DNA of 64,000 nucleotides from [Clostridium] aerotolerans DSM 5434 (lineage in GTDB: Bacteria > Bacillota > Clostridia > Lachnospirales > Lachnospiraceae). The stretch lies in assembly GCF_000687555.1 (NCBI RefSeq), contig NZ_JHWJ01000013.1, positions 98,495 to 162,494 of the forward strand. The letters are read 5' to 3'. Numbering within the stretch: the stretch's first letter is position 1; the number at the start of each line of letters is the position of its first letter. The notes under the pieces are model-generated. The model did no database searches. It worked only from the letters and a program-made list of their open reading frames with translations, and had not been told where the DNA came from. This document shows, piece by piece, positions 59,215-64,000 of the stretch. A program made the translations under genes and the position numbers.

Positions 59215-61800
59215 ATGGATAAGTACGAGTTTAATATAAAGGTTGAACAGATTAAAAAACTGGTCGGCAAAAACGACTATGAGACGGCTATGAAGATAGC
59301 TGATACGATCGACTGGAGAAGAGTGCGCAACACCAATCTACTGTCCATGGTAGCCATGGTCTATGAGAAAAATAAAGAATATCAGGAAGCCAAGGACATT
59401 CTTCTGCAGGCTTACGAACGCGCTCCCATTGGAAAGCGCCTGTTATATAAACTGGCTGAACTGGCCATCAAGGAAGGCAACATCGAAGAAGCCGAAGCTT
59501 ATTACAAAGAGTTCGGCGATCTTGCCTCCGAGGACCCAAGACAGCAGCTTTTGCGCTATATGATCTTAAAATCAAAAGGTGCACCGGCTCAGCAGCTCAT
59601 CCATTCCCTGGAGTCCTACACAAGTGTGGAGCTTGACGAGAAATGGCTTTATGAGCTTGCAGAATTATACAGCCTGGCTGGCATGCCCGATCGCTGCGTG
59701 GAAACCTGTGACCGTATCATGCTCATGTTCGGCCTTGGCAAATATGTAGATAAGGCCATGGACCTTAAGATAAAATATGCCCCTCTCACCCATTATCAGA
59801 TGGACCTTGTAGAAAACAGGGACAAGTATGAAGCAAGACTTCGTGCCGTAGAACAAAGATATGGAAATGGCATGCCCACAGAAGAGGCAGAGCCAGAGGA
59901 AGAATATTACGACGAAGAACCAGCTCAGATAGAGGAGCCTGAATTTCTCTACCAGGAAACCCCAATGGTCTCTAATCTGGAAGCGTCCATAGAGGAAGCC
60001 GCTGTTCAGGAGAGTCTTGCAAGAGAATTATCAAAGATCTCCTATGATGAGCCGGTACTTCAGCCCGAGACAAAATTGGAGCATACAAGAGTCTTAGAAG
60101 ACATCCGAAGAGTCGGCCGCCCCATGACCTCTGTAAAAAGACCGAAAGGCATGGAAACCCATTCGGAACCTGTCATCGAAGAAGATTTTACAGACTCAAC
60201 CCTCAATGTGTCCGAGATTTACCCGTACAGTATGGAAGAACCAACGATTTCCCGCTACGATGCTGAGGAAGATTCTCAGATGTCCCAGTATAATCCAGAG
60301 GAATCAGAGAATGCTCAATACCTCTCCGAGGAACCTGGCATCTACCAGTATGGCGAAGAAGACCCCGGGAACTCCCAGTACGCTGCAGAGGAATATAACA
60401 ATCTTCAGTATGAGATGGAAGAGCCTGACATGTCCCAATACGCCATGGAAGAAACCGACTATAATCAAGAGGACGACAATTATCAGGAAAATATTGACGT
60501 TTACGAAAATGGGGAGTTCGAAGGTGAGCAGTCTGCCGTAACCGCAGAAGAGGAAGAATATTTCCCTCAGACTGAGCCAGCCTATGATTCATACTCTTCA
60601 GAAATAGAAAACTTACAACAAAGCTTCTATGAACCAGTTCAGGAGGAGCTCCGCTCCGCTTCCGCGGACCACCTTCAGTTTGAGGACCTCTATGAAGAGG
60701 AAGAAGATAATGAATCAGATGATACTCCAGTACGGAATCATCTTATGATAGAAGCAAGAACCCCTGAAAAGGGACTTTCCATGGCAGTGGAAGCCTTAAA
60801 GCAGATTCATAAGGAAAATGGTGTCAACAATCCGGTAGCAAAAATCACCGGTTCCAAATTATCCAAGCGTGGAGTATTGGCCTGCGCAGAAAAGCTTGCT
60901 GGAAAAGACCTTGTCATTGAGGAAGCCGGAGACCTTACTCCGGAAGCTTTAAATGAGCTGAACCATATCATGAGCCAGGATACGAGCGGAATGATCGTAG
61001 TTCTTATTGACAATCCAAAGCAGATGGAAACCTTACATAGGGAACATCCCGCTCTTGCCAGTAAGTTCGAATGCATTGGAAGCGGAGAGATGGCTCCACC
61101 ATCCCCGTCAAAACGCCCTGCCTCCCAGCCGGAGATTTTAAGGGAACCGCATACAGACTACCAGGCTGCCCCATATCCTGAGACGGAGATGCCTTATGAA
61201 GAAAAGAATCCCTTCGGCAATACCTCTAATAAGGAAACTCATTATCAGGAGACCGATTATCAGGAGTCCGATTACCAGGACCAGGCTTCCTACCAGCCTC
61301 AGGGAGATTATGAGGAAGAATATCAGGAAGATTACAGCTATGAAGAAGAAAGCAATTATCTTCCCGACGAAGCGTATGAACCCCAGGAGCCCGTAGAAGA
61401 AGAGCCAGCTCCCCGTAAAAAACTTTTCTCCAGAAATAAAAAGGACTCTCACAATGAGTCGTACAGCCAGGAAGTAACCCAGACCGTGCGGGAGGAAGCA
61501 GCTTCCTACGTTTCGAATGAGGAAATGGACATTGATGAATTTGCCCAATATGCCTGTCGTTATGCCAATGAGATCGATTGCAGCATTACAGGCAAGAGCA
61601 TGCTTGCCCTATATGAGCGAATAGAAATCATGGAAGAAGACGGTATCTCATTAAGTAAAACATCTGCAGAGAGTCTCATAGAAGAAGCCGCAGACCGGGC
61701 AGAAAAACCAACCTTTGGAAAACGGATCAAAAACCTATTTTCTTCCAAGTACGATAAAGACGGACTTCTGGTTTTAAAAGAAGAACATTTCATATATTAA
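59215..61800 (+). CDS. TPR protein with Tyr/Glu-rich repeats and a degenerate AAA-like region
   Basis: This 861-residue protein starts at the ATG at 59215, nine bases after AGGAG. Residues ~1-210 are TPR-like helices. Residues ~230-480 are acidic and carry repeated SQYxxEE-type units. Residues ~510-623 contain KITGSKLSKRGVLACAEKLA, then DLVIEEAGDLTPEAL and GMIVVLIDNPKQMETL. These resemble AAA-type helix/Walker B/sensor layout, but the P-loop Gly-Lys-Thr is missing. A second Gln/Glu/Tyr-rich stretch (~650-760) and a helical C-terminal domain (~772-861) follow. No named family. It is downstream of recR by 29 bases. Confidence 0.78.
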   Translation: MDKYEFNIKVEQIKKLVGKNDYETAMKIADTIDWRRVRNTNLLSMVAMVYEKNKEYQEAKDILLQAYERAPIGKRLLYKLAELAIKEGNIEEAEAYYKEFGDLASEDPRQQLLRYMILKSKGAPAQQLIHSLESYTSVELDEKWLYELAELYSLAGMPDRCVETCDRIMLMFGLGKYVDKAMDLKIKYAPLTHYQMDLVENRDKYEARLRAVEQRYGNGMPTEEAEPEEEYYDEEPAQIEEPEFLYQETPMVSNLEASIEEAAVQESLARELSKISYDEPVLQPETKLEHTRVLEDIRRVGRPMTSVKRPKGMETHSEPVIEEDFTDSTLNVSEIYPYSMEEPTISRYDAEEDSQMSQYNPEESENAQYLSEEPGIYQYGEEDPGNSQYAAEEYNNLQYEMEEPDMSQYAMEETDYNQEDDNYQENIDVYENGEFEGEQSAVTAEEEEYFPQTEPAYDSYSSEIENLQQSFYEPVQEELRSASADHLQFEDLYEEEEDNESDDTPVRNHLMIEARTPEKGLSMAVEALKQIHKENGVNNPVAKITGSKLSKRGVLACAEKLAGKDLVIEEAGDLTPEALNELNHIMSQDTSGMIVVLIDNPKQMETLHREHPALASKFECIGSGEMAPPSPSKRPASQPEILREPHTDYQAAPYPETEMPYEEKNPFGNTSNKETHYQETDYQESDYQDQASYQPQGDYEEEYQEDYSYEEESNYLPDEAYEPQEPVEEEPAPRKKLFSRNKKDSHNESYSQEVTQTVREEAASYVSNEEMDIDEFAQYACRYANEIDCSITGKSMLALYERIEIMEEDGISLSKTSAESLIEEAADRAEKPTFGKRIKNLFSSKYDKDGLLVLKEEHFIY

Positions 61801-61812
61801 TGGAGTATAAAA

Positions 61813-62646
61813 TTGGACATTAAGCTTATTGCACTAGATTTGGACGGAACATTACTGGACAGTAAAAAACAGCTTTCAGAAGCAAATCGTAAGGCACTTA
61901 CTGAATGTATTCAAAATGGAATATTAATAGTCCCCTGCACCGGGCGGACTGCAGACGGCATACCATCTGAGATAAAAGATATAGACGGTATCCGGTATGC
62001 CATAGCAACCAATGGTGCAGTCATACATGACTTAAAGGAAAAAGCTGTGCTGGATACCAGAATGCTGACATGGGAAAAAGCGATGGAGCTTTTAGAGTTC
62101 GTAGACAACTATCCCGTCATGTATGATCCTTATATAGAAGGAAGAGGTATCACGGAACCTAAATTCTTTGAGAATCTATCTGACTATTGCCTGACAGATG
62201 CATTGCAGGATCTGGTTAAAAAAACCAGGGACCTCCATCCAAGTATCATAGACTATGTAAGAAACACTCGTAAGCCAGTGGAAAAAATCAATCTGTTCTT
62301 CCCCGACATGGAAGGCCGGGCCAGATTAAGAGCTGAATTAAATAAGCAGGCTGATATTTTGGTCACTTCCTCCATTTCAAACAATCTGGAGATCAATGCC
62401 CTTGGCGCATCAAAAGGGGAAGCCATTCACCGCCTTGCAGACCTTTTAGGAATCGACAGGGCTCAGACCATGGCAATCGGTGACGGTGAAAATGACTTCA
62501 CCATGATTCGCATGGCAGGAGTGGGGGTTGCAATGAAAAATGCAAGCAAGGAACTCCAGGCAGAAGCAAACTATGTTACAGAAACCAATGATGATGACGG
62601 AGTAGCAGCAGCTATTTACCGCCTGGTATTTGGGAAACAATTATGA
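61813..62646 (+). CDS. Cof-type HAD phosphatase
   Basis: This 277-residue protein has motif I LIALDLDGTLLDS, motif II in PCTGRTADG, the Lys motif NALGASKGEAIHRLA and motif IV AIGDGENDFTMI with a C2 cap. It dephosphorylates small phosphometabolites; the substrate is unknown. The start is a TTG at 61813 after TGGAG. It overlaps the next gene by 4 bases. Confidence 0.92.
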   Translation: MDIKLIALDLDGTLLDSKKQLSEANRKALTECIQNGILIVPCTGRTADGIPSEIKDIDGIRYAIATNGAVIHDLKEKAVLDTRMLTWEKAMELLEFVDNYPVMYDPYIEGRGITEPKFFENLSDYCLTDALQDLVKKTRDLHPSIIDYVRNTRKPVEKINLFFPDMEGRARLRAELNKQADILVTSSISNNLEINALGASKGEAIHRLADLLGIDRAQTMAIGDGENDFTMIRMAGVGVAMKNASKELQAEANYVTETNDDDGVAAAIYRLVFGKQL

Positions 62647-63377
62647 CGAGGCTATATATGGAAAACTGGTTATCTGTAATCGCAGGAATCTATCTGCTCG
62701 GAATGGTTCTATACGGCCACTACAAAGGATTTATCCGGCTGGTCGTATCCATGCTGGCAGTGATCCTTTCACTGACCATTGTCCGGGTGGCACTGCCAAC
62801 GGTTACGGAATTTCTAAAAGAGAATACAAAAATCCAGCAGACGATTTCCGAGAGCATGAAAAAGTCAGTTGGCATTCAGGGAGAAGAAGCCCCAGGTGAT
62901 ATCTCCTCAGACGCACCTTCTGTCCAGCGGACGATCATCGAAAAGCTTGATCTGCCTCAGAACATGAAGAATGCACTGATTGAAAATAACAACAGTGAGA
63001 TGTATCAGCTCCTCGGAGTGCAGGCATTTACCGATTACGTCGGAAACTATCTTGCAAATAAGATATTAAATTCCGTCGGATTCGTCATTTTGTTTGCCGT
63101 CGTCTATGTGGCGATGAAGATGATTGCCAGCTGGCTCAATATCATTGCAAGGCTCCCCATCATATCCGGAATCAACAAGATCGCAGGAGCTTTATTAGGC
63201 GGAATCCAGGGTCTTGTATTTCTCTGGCTTGCCTGTATCCTCATCACGGCGTTCTCAGGAACCGAATGGGGACTCATGCTTTCCAGACAAATAGAAGCCA
63301 GCAAATGGCTTTCCTACCTATACAATCATAACTTCTTAAATCTCATGGTTCTAGGGGTCCTCCAGGGGTTTAAATAG
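62643..63377 (+). CDS. CvpA family membrane protein
   Basis: This 244-residue protein has four membrane helices (LLGMVLYGHYKGFIRLVVSM; VGFVILFAVVYVAMKMIAS and others) and an extracytoplasmic loop of about 80 residues between the second and third. CvpA proteins are linked to colicin V production in E. coli and of unclear role in Bacillota. Start overlaps the HAD stop (ATGA). Confidence 0.85.
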   Translation: MTRLYMENWLSVIAGIYLLGMVLYGHYKGFIRLVVSMLAVILSLTIVRVALPTVTEFLKENTKIQQTISESMKKSVGIQGEEAPGDISSDAPSVQRTIIEKLDLPQNMKNALIENNNSEMYQLLGVQAFTDYVGNYLANKILNSVGFVILFAVVYVAMKMIASWLNIIARLPIISGINKIAGALLGGIQGLVFLWLACILITAFSGTEWGLMLSRQIEASKWLSYLYNHNFLNLMVLGVLQGFK

Positions 63378-63413
63378 GAAAGTAATTGTATTTATCCAAT
63401 ATTCAATTAAAAC

Positions 63414-63459
63414 AAATCTACAAGCACAGGCGCCAATAGCCTGGTTTGTAGATTTTTTC
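63414..63459 (+). terminator. Terminator after the cvpA gene
   Basis: AAATCTACAA / TTGTAGATTT outer stem with AGGC/GCCT inner stem, followed by TTTTTTCTTTT. Confidence 0.85.
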
Positions 63460-63556
63460 TTTTCCCGCATCCCAGGAAAATACAGGGATTCATCCCTGTA
63501 TTATAGGAGGAAAAGCAAGTTCTGAAAAATTGTTCGAACAAATGGAACAAATTCCC

Positions 63557-63585
63557 TTGACAATAAGATTGGGACATGATATATT
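63557..63585 (+). promoter_or_regulatory. rRNA operon promoter P1
   Basis: TTGACA (63557-63562) and TATATT (63580-63585) are 17 bases apart. Confidence 0.82.
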
Positions 63586-63653
63586 ATAGTTCCGATGCGG
63601 AACAAACCACATTGGCAACCGAAAAAGCCGGTTGAAAGAAATGAAAAAAGTTG

Positions 63654-63682
63654 TTGACAAACGAGACGCCACATGATATACT
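63654..63682 (+). promoter_or_regulatory. rRNA operon promoter P2
   Basis: TTGACA (63654-63659) and TATACT (63677-63682) are 17 bases apart. It is 97 bases downstream of P1. A boxA-like AGCACTTTGAAAAC (about 63717-63730) follows, as in rRNA antitermination leaders. Confidence 0.85.
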
Positions 63683-63896
63683 ACATGAGTTGCTAATCGA
63701 GAGATAACAACAAAAAGCACTTTGAAAACAGAAGATTGAACAGTATGTAAAACCCTGAAAATTCTAATAATAAGCTGCGTTTGAGCAGCTTTGAATGAGA
63801 AATTCAGAACGAATACAAGAAATTGTATACGAACCAAACAACAAGTAAAACGGGAAATAAATTAGCTAGTAGTTGATTTTGACCGTGGATTGAACA

Positions 63897-64000
<104 letters not shown>

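Overview
The window looks like the chromosome of an anaerobic, spore-forming Bacillota of the family Lachnospiraceae (former Clostridium cluster XIVa). This is inferred from the sporulation genes (spoVG, spmB, a GerMN lipoprotein), meso-DAP dehydrogenase, glgC-glgD, several Lachnospiraceae-type hypothetical proteins (DUF5702, DUF6128, DUF6382 and DUF3783-like), a large SRP RNA with an Alu domain, and the first ~100 nt of 16S rRNA at the right edge, which resemble the Lacrimispora / Clostridium saccharolyticum group. No species was confirmed by search.

Layout. 1-3.98 kb: end of a membrane transporter, a hydantoinase/oxoprolinase-family gene coupled to a small HExxH protein, and a GntR/FCD regulator with a palindrome over its -10 box. 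4.1-6.7 kb: a long PRPP synthetase and a BrnQ carrier. 6.8-11.3 kb (minus): a SbcD-like nuclease / SbcC-like ATPase pair and asnS. 11.5-18.6 kb: glgC-glgD, spoVG, ddh, a DUF3783-like gene, an APH-family kinase and glgB. 18.6-19.3 kb (minus): a YaaL/DUF2508 protein and an ArsR regulator.

19.5-30.0 kb: a complete Gram-positive Tad/Flp type IVb pilus locus. It holds two A24 prepilin peptidases, a CpaE-like protein, the CpaF ATPase, TadB and TadC, an Flp pilin, two TadE-like pseudopilins, a DUF5702 protein and a membrane FHA protein. A strong promoter with a cluster of inverted repeats lies upstream.

30.1-37.6 kb: rhomboid protease, HIT protein, an ECF-like sigma factor, murG, a one-pass membrane protein, an ArsC/Spx-like protein, spmB, MarR plus GerMN lipoprotein, and a DUF885 lipoprotein. 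37.7-42.6 kb: a Met T-box leader and metG, then TraX, TatD and rsmA. 42.7-46.4 kb: oleate hydratase and an oligopeptide-binding lipoprotein. 46.5-51.8 kb (minus): UPF0340, HIT, bacteriohemerythrin, an ABC-2 exporter preceded by a candidate leader-peptide attenuator, and nagB. 51.9-55.4 kb: a GMTGPxx-repeat protein, an NrdG-like activase, tRNA adenosine deaminase and SRP RNA. 55.5-63.4 kb: pfk, then dnaX-ybaB-recR, a TPR protein with a degenerate AAA-like region, a HAD phosphatase and CvpA. 63.5-64 kb: tandem rRNA promoters and the start of 16S rRNA.

The gene order tadA - SRP RNA - dnaX - ybaB - recR - rrn is the classical Firmicutes arrangement. The most unusual parts are the Tad locus with its domain-decorated subunits, the leader ORF/terminator ahead of the ABC exporter, and the T-box leader that carries a deceptive open reading frame.
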